Source: Ctena decussata (Eukaryota; Mollusca; Bivalvia; Lucinida; Lucinidae). From it: a DNA stretch of 64,000 bases. The stretch is taken from contig OZ022503.1 in the NCBI GenBank assembly GCA_963989385.1, forward strand, positions 66,810,123-66,874,122. The letters run 5' to 3'. This document shows positions 32,611 through 44,830 of the stretch, in pieces. Each line of letters begins with the position of its first letter. Position 1 is the stretch's first letter. The position numbers were made by a program, and so were the translations under genes. The notes below the pieces were generated by a model. It had not been told where the DNA came from. It worked only from the letters and a program-made list of their open reading frames with translations, and did no database searches.

Positions 32611-33384
32611 CGAGGTAACGGCTCTGTTGGCAACAGTTTCATACCCCTTGCTGAATTCTGAGACAAGTCGATAGTAAAAGCTTCAATCCACTGGACTGAG
32701 TCCTAAGCGGAAAGATCTGGCTTGACCTTTGAGGCAGACGGATAGAATCAGGACAATAAAACTCAGACTTCACCTCCAGACGGTGCTGCTACATCACAGG
32801 TCTAACCACAGGCTCTTCCTAGCGTCTCGGACTCTGGTATGCCCTTGCAGAATCACGACATCTCTGTCGAGGTTATATATCTGGCATGTACACCACGGTC
32901 TTGAACACTGCTATCAGATAAATTCATCTGAAGATCTGGACTTCGATGAGGTATGAGGAGTTGAAACTCGAATGCAATCAATGCTGGACTCCAAGATCAC
33001 GTTGCGACTGTTGTTCAGAACGTAACCAGGTTCAAGGGTAGGCACTGGTCATTTTCGCCAAGGATCATCAGCATTTGGTTATTGGAGATTCAACACTGGA
33101 ACTAACAGAATGTCGAATCACACCTCCCCGTACTTCTTCATTCACGTTATTTACATTGTAAAACTGAATTTCTGTTTCATTGCTTCCGCCAGCTTTGTAG
33201 TCTTAACGGTAAGTAAATCTCTCTGCTATGTTTTCAGTGTTTTAAGTATAGTTATAAAGTCACAAATAAATACAGTACATGTTCAGTCGATCATTTGTTG
33301 ATGTTATCATTTTAACCACCACATACAATATTTCTCCATGTCTTCTTGCGTAGATTCGTATCACTGGATGTCAAATTAGTAGAC
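32611..33384 (-). other. Retrotransposon leader, no intact ORF
   Basis: Between primer site and gag-like remnant. Frames are broken within 30-60 codons; nothing recognised. Confidence 0.5.
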
Positions 33385-33402
33385 ATCCCACTTCTGACAC
33401 CA
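33385..33402 (-). other. Primer-binding site, tRNA-Leu type
   Basis: Two bases inside the 5' LTR, minus strand TGGTGTCAGAAGTGGGAT. It is complementary to a tRNA 3' end …ATCCCACTTCTGACACCA, as in animal tRNA-Leu. 18 nt; anchors the element's 5' side. Confidence 0.85.
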
Positions 33403-33404
33403 AA

Positions 33405-35244
33405 TGCAAGGCACCTCAGGGTAGGGGTGACCAAGCTTGAAGTTATTCTCGGGTATAAGATCAAAATAAAGCAAGAAAGTTCATTTACACACAGTCATTT
33501 ATTCATCTTAATTTGTATGTGAGTTTGGTACTTAGTAAATAAAGTGAAGAATGTGATCATCCATACTAAGCATTCATATCTTATCACTAGGGGTGTGGGT
33601 GTGTAGCTGGGTCTGCACTGGCGTCTTATTGCAGTTCCCCACTAAGGTCTAGCATCTAAGTCCTAAGAGTCCAAACATTGAAGAACCCTCTGAAAACTCT
33701 AAAATTCATAGGATAACTCATAAGGTACACCCCAGCTACACCACCGCACTTCATATAACACAATAACATGGCTGATCTAATGACATGGTACTCCAGCTCT
33801 GCGTACAATTTAATCCGCGAATAACTTCGGTAAGTAGTCGCACTTATCGCGAAATACGGTAAATGACACACTAGACTAATTCATCTTCGGCATCGGGTAT
33901 GTGGTGGGATCCATTCGTGCAAGTGAGCAAGTAAAACAACTTCAAAGATATAAAGCGGCTGTATATAGGCCAGAAAGTAGCAAACTGTAGGATGGTATAA
34001 GTTAAAATCTTCAGCAGCAAGTTGTAAAGTCAGTGAAAAGGTTTAACTTCATTTATGCTTGTAGAACTAGAGTAGACAAAATGTAAACAAAGTGACTGTT
34101 TCTCATCTCGTACAGTAAAATAAACCAATAAGAGTCTAAACAGCAGTTATGCAGACTCTTAGTTTGATACAAGAAACGTAACTCGACTGCCATGCTCTAT
34201 ACCTTAAGGGTAATGTGATTATCCCTCTTTAAAGTTGTTTTGAGATTTAAATTTGGCGGGTCTCAAACTTGAGAATGGATAGCGAATCAGCACTGCTCAC
34301 TTTCTTATATAGTATCTGGGATAGTACCATGTGACTAGATCAGCCAATCGGATCACAAGAATTACGTACTATTTTTGGGCAGCTAGGGAAACAATCGTTT
34401 CCTATATAAAAACAGTGCAGTCCGATAACAAATGATAGAAGTCCTTTTGCTCCTTAGTAATTATGGAGTTCGAAACAGTAAACATAACTGCTTCGGACCT
34501 CGTAATTAGTAAAAGGACCTCCATCAAACGCTAATGTCATCAGCGTAGGAATTTGAGTCAGCAGATCGCAAATCTAGTTGCGCTTCGCAAATAGCCACGA
34601 AAATAACATTAAAAAGTTGATTTTAAGAAGTCCCTCTTGAAATTAAGGCAGTCCTATGCTTTAAACTTACATCTAGAATAAAATACTACAAGGGTTCTCC
34701 CTTCAATGAGCGTAAATATTGAACAAGAACAGCTTTTAAGGTCAGGGACGCTGGTTACAGGTCAAGGTAAATCGGTTAAAGTTTACTTCCGCAATGATTC
34801 AAACTGCTTTAAATGTGGCTAAAACTGGATAAATATCACAATAAATGGACTTTGCAGCAATATCTACAGAACAGTCTGAAATTCTACGATAACTTATGTG
34901 TAAGAGACTTCATTCTGCTATGTAATAGAACAATTGTAAAGCTTAAAAACTTGATGTAAAGTGAGTCAATAACGTGACATTCCCACATGTTTCAACAGTC
35001 AGCTGTAGCGGTCGGAACTTCAGGAGAATGTTAGTAAGTAATTATTGAATCATCTAAGTTCACAAGTGTTTAGAATTATTAAAGTTAGCTCTGTTCATCA
35101 GTAGCTGAAGTAAATATTCACATCTCGAAGGGTAACATCTTCTTTTCAATCGTAGCTCTCCGATGTTCACCGGTGGGTGGGGTACGTCAGTAGGAATAAT
35201 GTAAATAGAACTGTGTTGAGGATTCTCACTGGGTGACTCTTACA
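33405..35244 (-). repeat. 5' LTR of the retrotransposon
   Basis: 1840 bp, about 99% identical to 25929-27769 by eye (substitutions plus a 1-bp length change). It carries the same candidate TATA and AATAAA as the 3' copy. Flanked on the outside by the ATAC duplication. Confidence 0.95.
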
Positions 35245-35334
35245 ATACTATACAAATGTGTAAACATTGGATAAGAATTTGTGATTACAGACACCATACT
35301 GTTACAATCGGAATTTCGTAACCCGGGGTTACTT

Positions 35335-35465
35335 CCCAGTAGGCACGCAACACTGAACATGGAAACAACACGGAGTTGACGCTTAATCAAAAACATGACA
35401 TTCAATCAACGCTGGTTCAATATAGTTTCAACGCCGTGTGCCTATGAGGCTGTTATTCCCAGCTA
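35335..35465. mobile_element. Possible fold-back element (AGTAGGCAC … GTGCCTAT)
   Basis: CCCAGTAGGCACGCAACACTGAACA at the left is weakly mirrored by TTTCAACGCCGTGTGCCTATG at the right; may be related to 18200-18306. Weak arms. Confidence 0.35.
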
Positions 35466-36029
35466 CAAGTTGAACGAGATTTTTCGAAAGCTTCCCGTTG
35501 TAAGGGGTATTAAGATTTTAATAATCAAATTCTGTCTGTCATGGGTAAAGAAAGGGTATACGGAGAATAAACTGCGGACAGCTTTAGCCTGTCAAGAAAT
35601 GTGTCCAAAAGGAATATAAAATCAGTTGAGGGCTTTGGGTGTGGGTCATCCTCGGTACCCAAGGAGCCGCTAAAACTATTGGCACCCAGTGTACATTGAA
35701 AGCAGTTTCATCGTTTGTTAACGTTTGTCATGAAGCAGTCTGATTGGCTCCGTTCCATAACAAAGATGGAACCAATAAAAGGTCATAGGACATGCGTCAC
35801 TCTACTTTTGATATGCGACACAAACTGCACCCTTTTATTAAGTAGATGCTCATTATTTATCTGAATGGCCGAGCCATTAGTAGAGAATTTTATTGACAAA
35901 CCTCTATATTAAAGTTGCCTAAAAGGAAGAATAATTTTGTCAATAATAGCATAACTAAACCGTGATCAGAATAACCAACACATCATATAGTAACAGTATA
36001 CGAAAGATCTAGGTCAAACGGGTCAGGCA

Positions 36030-36310
36030 ATAACTTTGTCAAAATCACAACATTTGAAAATTCAAAAACCACAGCACGTCTTCAGATCATGGGAATATCA
36101 CAATTTTAAGGATGTCCGATTAAAGGTGTGGCAGGAGTGGCGGGGACGAGGTCTGAGTCAGAGAGGGTCATACCTCAATCAACAAGAGCTGTCGCCTGAC
36201 AGCATGGCTCGCCTGAATTGGTGCTTGCCCATCACACCGCCCTTACGGTGGTGTGGACTGCTATGCATAAAAATTCAGGCAAGCATGTCCATAATGAAAA
36301 CACATTTATA
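36030..36310. repeat. Dispersed repeat, also near 37940-38070 and 39190-39270
   Basis: Shared words: CAGATCATG, GTCCGAT.AAAG.TGTGG and GGGGACAAGG/GGGGACGAGG, in the same order. The tail contains short hairpins GAGCTGTCGCCTGACAGC and CACCGCCC…GGTG. Likely worn core units of a tandem-core element. Confidence 0.5.
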
Positions 36311-36570
36311 AACAAAAGCTATCTCAAAAATAAGTCTTAAAATAAAATCAAAAAAAAAAATGAAATGAAATTTCAAATTCCACGCGCTTGAGGTAAAAAA
36401 ACTGAGGGGAGGGGGGTTGGGGGAGGGGACTAGGATGTATCAAAACCCTGAACCATTATCTAACATCAGTCCAAGTACTAGTATCAACTGAGTCCATCAT
36501 TATGTCATAGTCAAAATTACACCAAAGTTTAAATGTCGTATCAAAGGCGAGGGTTGGTTGGCCACAAACC

Positions 36571-36700
36571 AGTACCCCCCCCCCCCCCCCCCCAGTAATT
36601 TCATTACTTGCCGTCCCAGGGCGGTACTTCTGTTTGTTTTTTCTTGGTTGTTTTATGTGTTGTTTTTTGCTATTTTGTTTGTAACAGTATATCAAAATTA
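36571..36700 (+). repeat. Poly-C-headed repeat, copy 1 (copy 2 near 37538-37640)
   Basis: A C tract of about 20 bp is followed by AGTAATTTCATTACTTGCCG…CAGGGCGGTACT. At 37538 another C tract is followed by CAGTATTCTTTTGCTCACCG…CAAGGCGGTACT. A third relative, inverted, ends at 62163-62210. Confidence 0.65.
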
Positions 36701-36845
36701 AATTCTATAGGTAAAATGGTTAAAAAGTTGAAATATTGCCAAAATGACAGCCCCATATTATATTTACATTTCAAACGGATTTGTGTCATCCTAAATTTAG
36801 GATAAACGCGATGACTTTGATTTTGACATAGTAAATTTTCCAGTT

Positions 36846-37145
36846 TTGGCTATGACGTTCCCCGTTCTACCTCTTTCGGTATTTACATTTCTAAACTTAA
36901 TCGCTTTGCAAGTGTCTAGTCATGTGACTGACGTCAATGCTCGTAAGAAAATTCTAACTGCTAAGCTTCTCAACCAGGACTATTGGTATCATAAATTCGA
37001 AAAGCCTTTTCAAAATTCTATCGCCAACTCTATGAACTGGTTTCTAAATTCAAGGTCGGATTAAAACAATCTTTTACAACAGGGCCTATCGGAACCAGAA
37101 TTTCACATGACTTAGACTATAAATTCAAAAGAATTGTAAGTAGGT
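36846..37145 (+). pseudogene. Retroelement ORF fragment
   Basis: About 95 codons with one frame break: NARKKILTAKLLNQDYWYHK, then after a shift SKFKVGLKQSF and LDYKFKRIV. It resembles, from memory, a Y-R-Y-H-K-L-R-K stretch that recurs in mollusc and fish retrotransposon reverse-transcriptase ORFs. No catalytic motif is present. The downstream 37180-37560 looks like more of the same element. Low certainty on class. Confidence 0.4.
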
Positions 37146-37537
37146 CTGCTTTATAACTTTGTTTCCTTTTTAATTGCACGCCGGTTGGGCGAGCATCAGA
37201 CTCAATGTTGGTCCCGACATAAAGTGTTAAGTTGGATAGGGCCGGAACTTGCCTTGTCTGTTGCTTGGTTATTAGGGGTTCAACTGATGGGTTTTCTTTT
37301 GCTCCGGTATTTCAGCTGTGTTGTTTGACACCACAGGGATCTCCAGATGTCATAATACGTTGTTTCTATCGGGTCCTTATCTCAGATTCATCTTAGGTCT
37401 TATCCGTGATTCGTTTGTTACTTGTGATGAGTCATTGATGGGTTGGGAAACCTTCATACCGAACCAAACAGCTAACTAAACGATTCGAACAAATGCAGAA
37501 GCAGAGAGCGAGGTTTGGATCCAGTAAACTAGTGTAA

Positions 37538-37640
37538 GCCCCCCCCCCCCCCCCCTCAGTATTCTTTTGCTCACCGTTCCAAGGCGGTACTCCTCCTATG
37601 GTTCCTCAGTGTTACAGGTTGTGAAGTCCGCTTGTTTGTG
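37538..37640 (+). repeat. Poly-C-headed repeat, copy 2
   Basis: See 36571. C tract at about 37540-37556, then GTTCCAAGGCGGTACTCC. Confidence 0.6.
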
Positions 37641-38173
37641 GTCTCTAGCAATCTGGTTTTCTAAATACCTGCCTATTCAGCTTTCTGTTTTGTTTGTTTT
37701 GAACTTTGAAAAATAAAATTGGTACAAATAGATGTTGCTGCGTTTTTTAATTAGGGTAGCTGAATAACCACCTGTTTGAAAAATACCTGCTCATTATGTT
37801 TACCGTGCGTGTTTTTCGTGAACTTTTGTCAATTTTCGTGTGTGTGCTACTTCCCTTTTGGTTTTAAGAGCGGGATGTGGGATTTGATTGTATTCATTCC
37901 TGATCACTGCCTATCTTTTTACTTTGTCGAAAAAACGACAATTGAAAATCCCAAATCACATACGCATCTGCAGATCATGACCAAACGTTCTGCATAGTTT
38001 CAAGTCAGTCCGATCAAAGATGTGGAAAGAGTTGCGGGGACAAGGCTTAAGTCAGCATGGAATATAACTCCATCACAATGGTCGAATCAAAAATCCAAAA
38101 CCACATGTATACAAAATGTTAAAATACTATGAGTCACACACATAAAAAGCAAAATATTTGGTTTTATACTGCT

Positions 38174-38908
38174 TTATTTTCTAACATAGTCCCTTTCCAA
38201 CTCCACACACTTGTTCTATCTAATTTGCCAGGCACTGATATCCGATCGGTAAAACTCAACATCTTGGTCCCTTAACCACCCCTCCAAAGCAGCAGTTAGC
38301 TCATCATTATCCTCAAATCTCTTGCCCCGAACGTGTTCTTTTTTCAGTCTGGAAGTCGCTGGGGGCTAGATCGAGAGAATAGGGTGGGTGAGGGCCGAGT
38401 TCGTAGCCACACTTGCGCATAGCTTCCATCGCAACTCGGCCAAATAGGCAATGTGGACTGGTTGCTTTGAACTTCTTTGCCCATGGGGATGTGATGTATT
38501 TCTTGTTCGCTCCCCGATTCCTAATGATATGGCCAGGGTTCATCATAGCTTACAACCCTAAAATAAAACCACCAGATTGGCGTTGTAACAGGTTAGCAAT
38601 GCTCCACTGATGTTGACCCTGGATAGCTTCATATCACCCGAAAGCATTCTCGGGACCTCTCTTGCACATACCTTGGACATGTGGATTTTGTCACGCAGTA
38701 TGTCGTGTATAAACCCATATGAAAGACATGTTGCTTCCTCGTACTCATGCAGAGTGATACGACGGTTTTCCATCACTAGTTTGTGCACACTTTCAATGTT
38801 TTCCGGCCTAATACTGGTTGACTGGTTGATGGCCGTCCTGACCAGGGAATAAACTCTAAACTCTCTCTCTCTCTCTCTGCCATGCTGGAATTCCTTCAAA
38901 CAGCCCAT
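38174..38908 (-). pseudogene. mariner-type transposase, decayed
   Basis: N-terminal half (38558-38908): RPENIESVHKLVMENRRITL, LSYGFIHDIL, VPRMLSGDMK, a helix-turn-helix domain as in mariner transposases. C-terminal half (38174-38546): AMEAMRKCGYELGPHPPYSL then DLAPSDF, the last catalytic Asp region of the D,D34D triad, continuing to RFEDNDELTAALEGWL and a TAA at 38174. The middle, including the usual V-T-G-D-E motif with the first Asp, is missing and the halves are in different frames. A (CT)n expansion at 38858-38878 disrupts the start. Inactive. Confidence 0.88.
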
Positions 38909-39012
38909 GATGGTTGCAAAAAAAGGGAAAGACTATTTGGAAGACTGACTCTCTAGGACTGGAAACTTTATCACTGCTCCATACTCAGTTTTGTCCTGTT
39001 CTGTGGGGTGAG

Positions 39013-39040
39013 TGTGTGTGTGTGTGTGTGGGGGGTATGT
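39013..39040. repeat. (GT)n microsatellite
   Basis: TG dinucleotides followed by a short G run. A similar (TG)n-G run lies at about 39716-39738. Confidence 0.9.
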
Positions 39041-39189
39041 CTCTTGCAAAGAGTGTAGTGACTAAACAGTACGATCCTAGATGAAATCAGTAGCTAAGAC
39101 ATTGATTTACCTGTGTAGCAGGTTGGTGCATTGTATTATCCAAATGGGAAAATAATGTATGAGGCTTAAAACGTTTGGATATTTCCTCG

Positions 39190-39370
39190 TATCTTTCAGT
39201 CATAGGCAGAAAGTCCATAGAATTTCAAATCAATCCAACGAAAAATGTGTAGAAGTTGCAGGGACAAGGTTTCGACCGAACGGCCGGAAAGACGGACGGA
39301 TGGAATAACGCACTCACGGAAGGACGAATGTCATTTCTAAAGCTCCCATCCGCTTATGTTGGGAGACAAT
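39190..39370 (+). mobile_element. 3' end of a tandem-core element
   Basis: Core fragment (GTTGCAGGGACAAGG), a GGAAAGACGGACGGATGG tract, then a hairpin with CTCCCATCCGC…GTTGGGAG. Same order of parts as the 23-kb and 47-kb elements but different termini. Confidence 0.55.
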
Positions 39371-40310
39371 ACGGTCGCAGGCTTGATTGTCAGAAATACT
39401 TCATTACAAAGCAAACTTATCATATACTTTTCTGATCGAATAAACTTAAAACTAATTTGTAAGCGCCCCCCCCCCTCTATATGCCAGGTTATGCATATGT
39501 AACCAAATTGCTGAAGACGAAATATTCGCATGACGTCATCTTTACTTCACGGCAAAATACAACGAAAAAGTAGCACGGGTATAAAATGATGGTAGCGTAA
39601 TGAAATGCTTGTGGGTTTCGACGATGGTTGTGGGAAGGTGTTCGCATAAACCACTTTTGAAAAAGAATGGGATGTTTATAAGGTGAATGGTGTGTGCGTG
39701 TAAGGGGGGAGGTGTATGTGTGTGTGTGTGGGGGGGGATAGTCACTGGGAGCTGACATCGTTGTATCCATTTTGATTCTATCAATAGGTCTACATGTGTC
39801 AGTCTCCGAGGCTAAGGATGTGAAAGCTGCGATTATATGAAGGCCAAAGCCCTATGTCATTCAGCGTGTGCTATACTTTATTCAATATTATAAACAGACC
39901 AGAACACACCTTGACGGACAACCATTTATTCGGAATACCGAAAAAATCTCTTAATTATTATAAGCTTATCGTAAAAAAGGCTGCATGCACCAAATGTAGT
40001 TCCAAAAGGATTATATTTCATTAGAAATGTGACCTGAATATTTTAGCCATCACAAACTCTTTAACCAAATACATTGCAATAAAGGGTAAAACGTGTTTGG
40101 TCGAAGGGTTTAGAAGAAAAACTGGATGCTAACTCTTATGTAGTAGCTCTGCTCAGTTAAGTTAAAACTAGTAGCTTTCTGGAGACTTTGAAAGAGTAAG
40201 GTTTAATGTAAGATCCGAACACTCGACAATACAAAATGGTGTAACTTTGAAAATACGTCATGTTATGGTAACGAAGGTTGTATGTATAAATTTAACATGT
40301 TCCTGCTTAC

Positions 40311-40860
40311 CTCTCGCAACAGATTGTTGCAAAGGACTTTGTGCCACACCGTCTTCATAACTGACATTTGCACCGTGTTGAATAAGTAGTTTCACAATTT
40401 TTGTGTCTTTAGCAGCAGCAGAGGCTACTAAAGGTGTACTTCCGTATCTATCTGTAGCATTTGCGTCTGCTCCAGCTCGCAGCAGGCTTTCCACATCCTC
40501 GGGAAAGGTACAGATGCAATGAGCTACAATCGGTCTTCTAAACAACTCCTCACTAGGATTCACATGTATGGTTCTAGCTGATAAAAGCGTCTGAAGAATT
40601 TCAATATTTTTCGTCTCAACTGCATCATACAATGGTAACTTGGGCCTTTCTGTATTGCTGGCCATATTCACGTCAACACCATTACAAACAAGATATTTTA
40701 GTGTTTCCACCTGCTCAAGTCTAATAGCTATTGCTACAGCAGTTTCATGTAAACGCCATGTCAGCGAATTCAGATCACAGTTGTGCTCATGAAGAAAGGT
40801 TAAAAGTGGAAGATAACTGTCTTTTCTGGCTACCTTATGCAGAAGCTTGAATCCAACTAG
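40311..40860 (-). CDS. Ankyrin-repeat / SOCS-box protein, penultimate exon
   Basis: 550-nt exon between TTTATTTGCTTTCAG|CTAG and AGAG|GTAAGC. It enters in phase 0 (or phase 1 if the alternative CTAG acceptor 4 nt later is used) and leaves in phase 1, matching the exon at 24920-25857. It encodes about five ankyrin repeats, of which G-S-T-P-L-V-A-S-A-A-A with KIVKLLIQHGANV is the most canonical; DVESLLRAGADANATDRYG is the preceding loop. Spliced to the last exon, repeats continue without a break (…SVARGDVATAAVLLEAGAN). Upstream exons lie to the right; none is proven here, though 60676-60786 is a weak candidate. The intron separating it from the last exon is 14,453 bp. Confidence 0.88.
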
Positions 40861-42240
40861 CTGAAAGCAAATAAACACATTATTAAGGTTCATAGGTATG
40901 CTGCCAAATTTTCCACACATTTTACTTTACAAAGGGAGACGACTTTTGGAATTTAGCATTTGCTTCCCTAGAAGAGAACACTCAACTGAAAAGGAATCTG
41001 CTCTTAAAAATACTCATAGGGGACAAAATTATTTCCATTTTAAGTTAATCCCCACTGAAAAGAGAGATAGAAACGTAAATGGCTAAGCTGGTTTCCCTAA
41101 AAGTATTTCGTATAGCGTTGTTTTCATTTGACTCTGACTGTATAGTTCATGATCAGTGTCTGTGGTTTTAACAAAACTATACTTGATATACGCTTTATGA
41201 TACGCCATTATTGTGACTTTGAATGAACGATTCTTTCAAGGCAGTGGTCTACAGATGAAGAATATCAATATTTCCAACTGCACTAAATCTTCAGATTTCG
41301 CTATATTTTCTTACATCACAGACACCTCCATTACATTTTGACCATCACCTCCAGTAGCTTTTTTACAGATTCAACCTTATTTGGAGTTTATCGGCATTTA
41401 TATGTGGGCAAGGAGGTTTACCATACGTCAGTGAGTCCAGATCAAGAAGAGTGCATTTAGGACCTAAAACAACAGATTTGTTCTTGTTTTGAGTACTTCG
41501 AGAGTCATGTCTTCTGTATATGTGTAAAGTTCCCGGGGGTATATTGTGGGACAGAACTTAATGTATATAAGGGTCGAATAACATTGTTTGAGTTTCAATA
41601 AATTCCCTGGTTATAATGTATTTTATCAAAAAAGACGAATACATACCCTTTTTTGTTTATTTTTGGACCGTCACAGGTAGCTCCGGATGCCTGTCACAAC
41701 TTTTTATCGGTACCTCTGCGGAGGTACCTGTGACAGTTTACCAGGCGTGATTCACCTTAACTCGTGGAATTTACAATCAACTTCACACTTACACTTATTT
41801 CCTTTCTATAATATTAGATGTTGAAACATGCAATCATTGTATTCGATCAAAGTATCTAAATTGTTATTTTATTTTTTGTCAATGAAAATTGATTGAGAGT
41901 AAGGTTACATAGGCAGAGTCTAACTAGAAAATAAACCTTATGACAATGTTTGTTTATTATCCAAACAGCCATAAGATATGCCCCTTCAACTTTACGGCCT
42001 CAAAGCTGCGGCACTACTGAGCATCAATATCATGTTTATGAAAACAACATCTGTGGATAAGTGATTGTGCAGCCAAAGCGTGCTTTTTGATCGGAATCTA
42101 ATACAGTACCACAACACTTTATCTCCTTTCGACTAAAAAGGCAGAAATAGTCCGGATGCCGGGACGAGAACACTCAAACATTGTCAGCACAAATGTTCGA
42201 TGCAGATTCTTATTATTTAGGAAGTCCTTAACCAAAAACC
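40861..42240. other. Intronic or intergenic, no recognised gene
   Basis: AT-rich. A small inverted pair, GTCACAGGTA and TACCTGTGAC, lies at about 41670-41733. Nothing else supported. Confidence 0.5.
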
Positions 42241-42254
42241 GTATGATGCCACCT

Positions 42255-43210
42255 TGGCATCTTTAGGGAAACTAGAAGGTTGTCCAGGGACAACTGGTCG
42301 AGCCCGCTGTTCGCTATAGTGACCTATAAGTATGTCAAGACTAAGTAACTGCTTCACTCTAGAAAGAAGCCAAACAACATCATGCTTAGCCAGCATATTT
42401 CTTCTTTTTTCTCGAATTTTCACGAAAGGAAAATAAGTAGAAGTGGTGACCCAGACAAGCTCAATTGATGGCAATTACAATATCTGACCTTCAAGTGTGA
42501 TCTTGACCTTGGACCTGCCCAAACATATATGTCACTTGACACTTTCACTCATCAAGAAGAACAAGTCTGCCAAATTATTTTAAAATCCATTCGTAAATGG
42601 TGAAGTTATGGCTTGGACAAGCTCAAATTATGGCCATTTTATCATTTAACCTTTAAGTGTGACCTTGTCCTCGGACCTACCTGAACAAATGTTCCAAATG
42701 GCACTTCAACTTATCAAGGAGAACAATTGTGCCAAATTATTTTGAAATCCATCAATAAATATAGAAGTAATGGCTCGGACAAGCTCAATTTATGACCATT
42801 TTATCATTTGACCCTCAAGTGTGACCTTGACCTTGGACCTACTTGAACAAATGTTCAAATGGCACTTCTACTTTTATCAAGGAGAACAATTGTGCCAAAT
42901 TATTTTGAAATCCATCCATAAATGTAGAAGTTATGGCTCGGACAAGCTAAATTTATGGCCATTTTATCATTTGACCTTCAAGTGTGACCTTGACCTTAGA
43001 CCTACCTGAACAAGTGTTTTAAATGGCACTTCTACTCATCAAGGAAAACAACTGTGCCAAATTATTTTGAAATCCATCCGTAAATGTAGAAGTTATGGCC
43101 TGGAAAATCCGGACGGACGTATGCACGCACTCACGCACAGACTAACGCACGCACATACACCGAACTGAAGTTGTAGCAACTATGTCTTGCTCACCGCAAG
43201 CGGGTTCGAC
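42255..43210 (+). mobile_element. Helentron/HINE-like element, ~163-bp core
   Basis: The 5' part has a TTGTCC…GGACAA hairpin then TCGAGCCCGCT (about 42298). Four core units follow (GGACAAGCTCAA at about 42447, 42612, 42776, 42938), each with AAGTGTGACCTTGACCTTGG-type text. Then CCGGACGGACG and an ACGCAC run, and a 3' AGCGGGTTCGA (about 43199), the inverse of the 5' motif with one mismatch. Non-coding. Confidence 0.75.
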
Positions 43211-43219
43211 AATTGAAAA

Positions 43220-43560
43220 CATTCCAAATAAACTCTCAATATCTTCAAAGTATACGGGCTAGTAACATATTTTTGGTTGCCAACTATTGGTTTTAGGGGT
43301 AGAATAATCGATTAAGCATGCTAAATTTCAGTTACACAAAATGGCACACAAGGTTACCGCCAAAGTACAAATCTGCCATATCTTCCTATGCATACGATGA
43401 ATATGGACTACAAATATAATTTTGGTGGCTGCGTTTTGATTTTTGGGGCGAAGAAATTGACCAAGCATGTTAAAACTGACTTAAAAGCACACCAATTTCA
43501 CAAAATGTTGGACAAAATGGCGGATAAGATGGCGGACGAAGGAACGATGACACCACTGAT
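43220..43560 (+). repeat. Dispersed repeat, inverted copy at 53310-53660
   Basis: Two worn units, each with ATATCTTC and an ATTTTTGG.TGC.. block. The end AAAATGGCGGATAAGATGGC is mirrored by the start of the 53.3-kb copy (GCCATCTTGTCCGCCATTTT). Confidence 0.55.
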
Positions 43561-44754
43561 AGTCTGAAAAATGCACTTTAGATAGCAAAAATCAGGTTTT
43601 ATTATTAGGAACCTGTTATTAATTTTGAATTTATAAGACCTATAAATAAACAAACTGACGTTATAAAGACTTCATTTTGCAAATGACTGTTTTTAACAAC
43701 AGGACAATGCTGATTAAGAAGAGCCCAGTCCAAGTAGGGACAAACAGACCCGTTTACAAAATTTCAGTCGTAGCAGAAAGTCATCAGTCCCGCGATCATC
43801 CATTACAATTTTGACAAAAATTCGCTACTAATACTTTTTTTTTATTCATAACTTCATGCATGTAGCTTTTGGCAGACAATCCCAGTTGAATGAAAGTTCT
43901 GATCTTCACAGAAGGATTTATTACTTCGGTTATTTAGTTGTAATTAAGTTCCAGAAAACATTTCGTTATTATAAAGTTAAAAACATATACTTTTTCTCGG
44001 ACTTTATATTAGTTCTTTTTATTTGGTGATTTTGTATCTGTGTATTAGCCCTTAGGGGGGCGGTATATACACCAGAAGGATAAAATTCCAGCCGTAACAG
44101 ACAAGTTGTTTTACTTAGAGCTTTTGTTCTAAGTTTCATAAAACTCACTTTCAACTCCGCCACTTTATGCTACAGTTTTTTTCTGTGTTTCGCTTATACA
44201 GGGGCCTGTGGCATAAATGAACAACCCTTGGGGACAAAAGTTTGAGTATACCAGGAAAATTTGTTGCAATTTTCGGAAATCTCTTTCAGAGATGGTTCTG
44301 AGTCTGTCTGTACTTTTTTTTCAGTAAAGCCAGTTTTACATTTTGTCTATTAAGTTCGCTACCCAGATTTGGGGGCAAACGTGAACCATTTATCATTTGA
44401 ACACATTTGAGTCTTGAGTTGACAGGAGTGTCAAACATCACCCGAAAAATATCAACTTAAGAGCACTTCAGTGGCATAGAAGACGCTTTTTGGGATGAAA
44501 GGGTGATAGCTTCTTGATCACAGGCTGCAACTATCCAAACCAACTTTCGTTCCCTCAGAGCATGAACGTAGAGCTTATGATCAAATTATCACATAGCCTT
44601 TGTGCAGCTGGGTGAGTTAGTTGTTAAATTTCCAAGTGTCTTTGGCATAGCTTTATGAAAGGTGGTTAAATCCTCGCCTTTTGCCACCTGTTAACCTTCC
44701 CTTATTCGAATAAGGTACCCACTTATTCCCGAGTCGACAGAGAGATTTTTTTTT

Positions 44755-44830
44755 CAGTTTCTGTCCAGAGGGATTCAAACCCACGCCTCCCGTTACATTA
44801 GCCAACTACTCTAGTGTCTCAAATGTGATT
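44755..44830 (-). mobile_element. tRNA-like SINE head, worn
   Basis: On the minus strand, AGTAGTTGGCTAATG (A-box-like) is followed by GGGTTTGAATCCC (B-box-like), spaced as in a tRNA-derived pol III promoter. Body not recognisable. Confidence 0.45.

Larger units (their letters stand above)
25929..35244 (-). mobile_element. Complete LTR retrotransposon (Ty3/gypsy-type), pol-defective, in ankyrin-gene intron
   Basis: Two direct repeats of 1841 and 1840 bp (TG…CA) bound a 5.6-kb interior. Both outer flanks read ATAC (25925-25928 and 35245-35248), a 4-bp target duplication. On the minus strand the order is 5' LTR, primer site, gag-like scrap, integrase scrap, zinc-finger ORF, polypurine tract, 3' LTR. 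No reverse transcriptase, RNase H or protease is recognisable; the space between the gag-like and integrase pieces is under 100 bp, so most of pol is deleted. The LTRs differ at about 18-20 sites by eye. The element shares the sense strand of the host gene. Confidence 0.93.

Noticed and set aside
38100..38930. Active mariner element
   Set aside because: Transposase halves are in different frames, the first catalytic Asp region is missing, and I could not find convincing terminal inverted repeats.
44755..44830. A true tRNA gene
   Set aside because: A- and B-box-like words are present but no cloverleaf or anticodon arm can be drawn; a SINE head is more likely.
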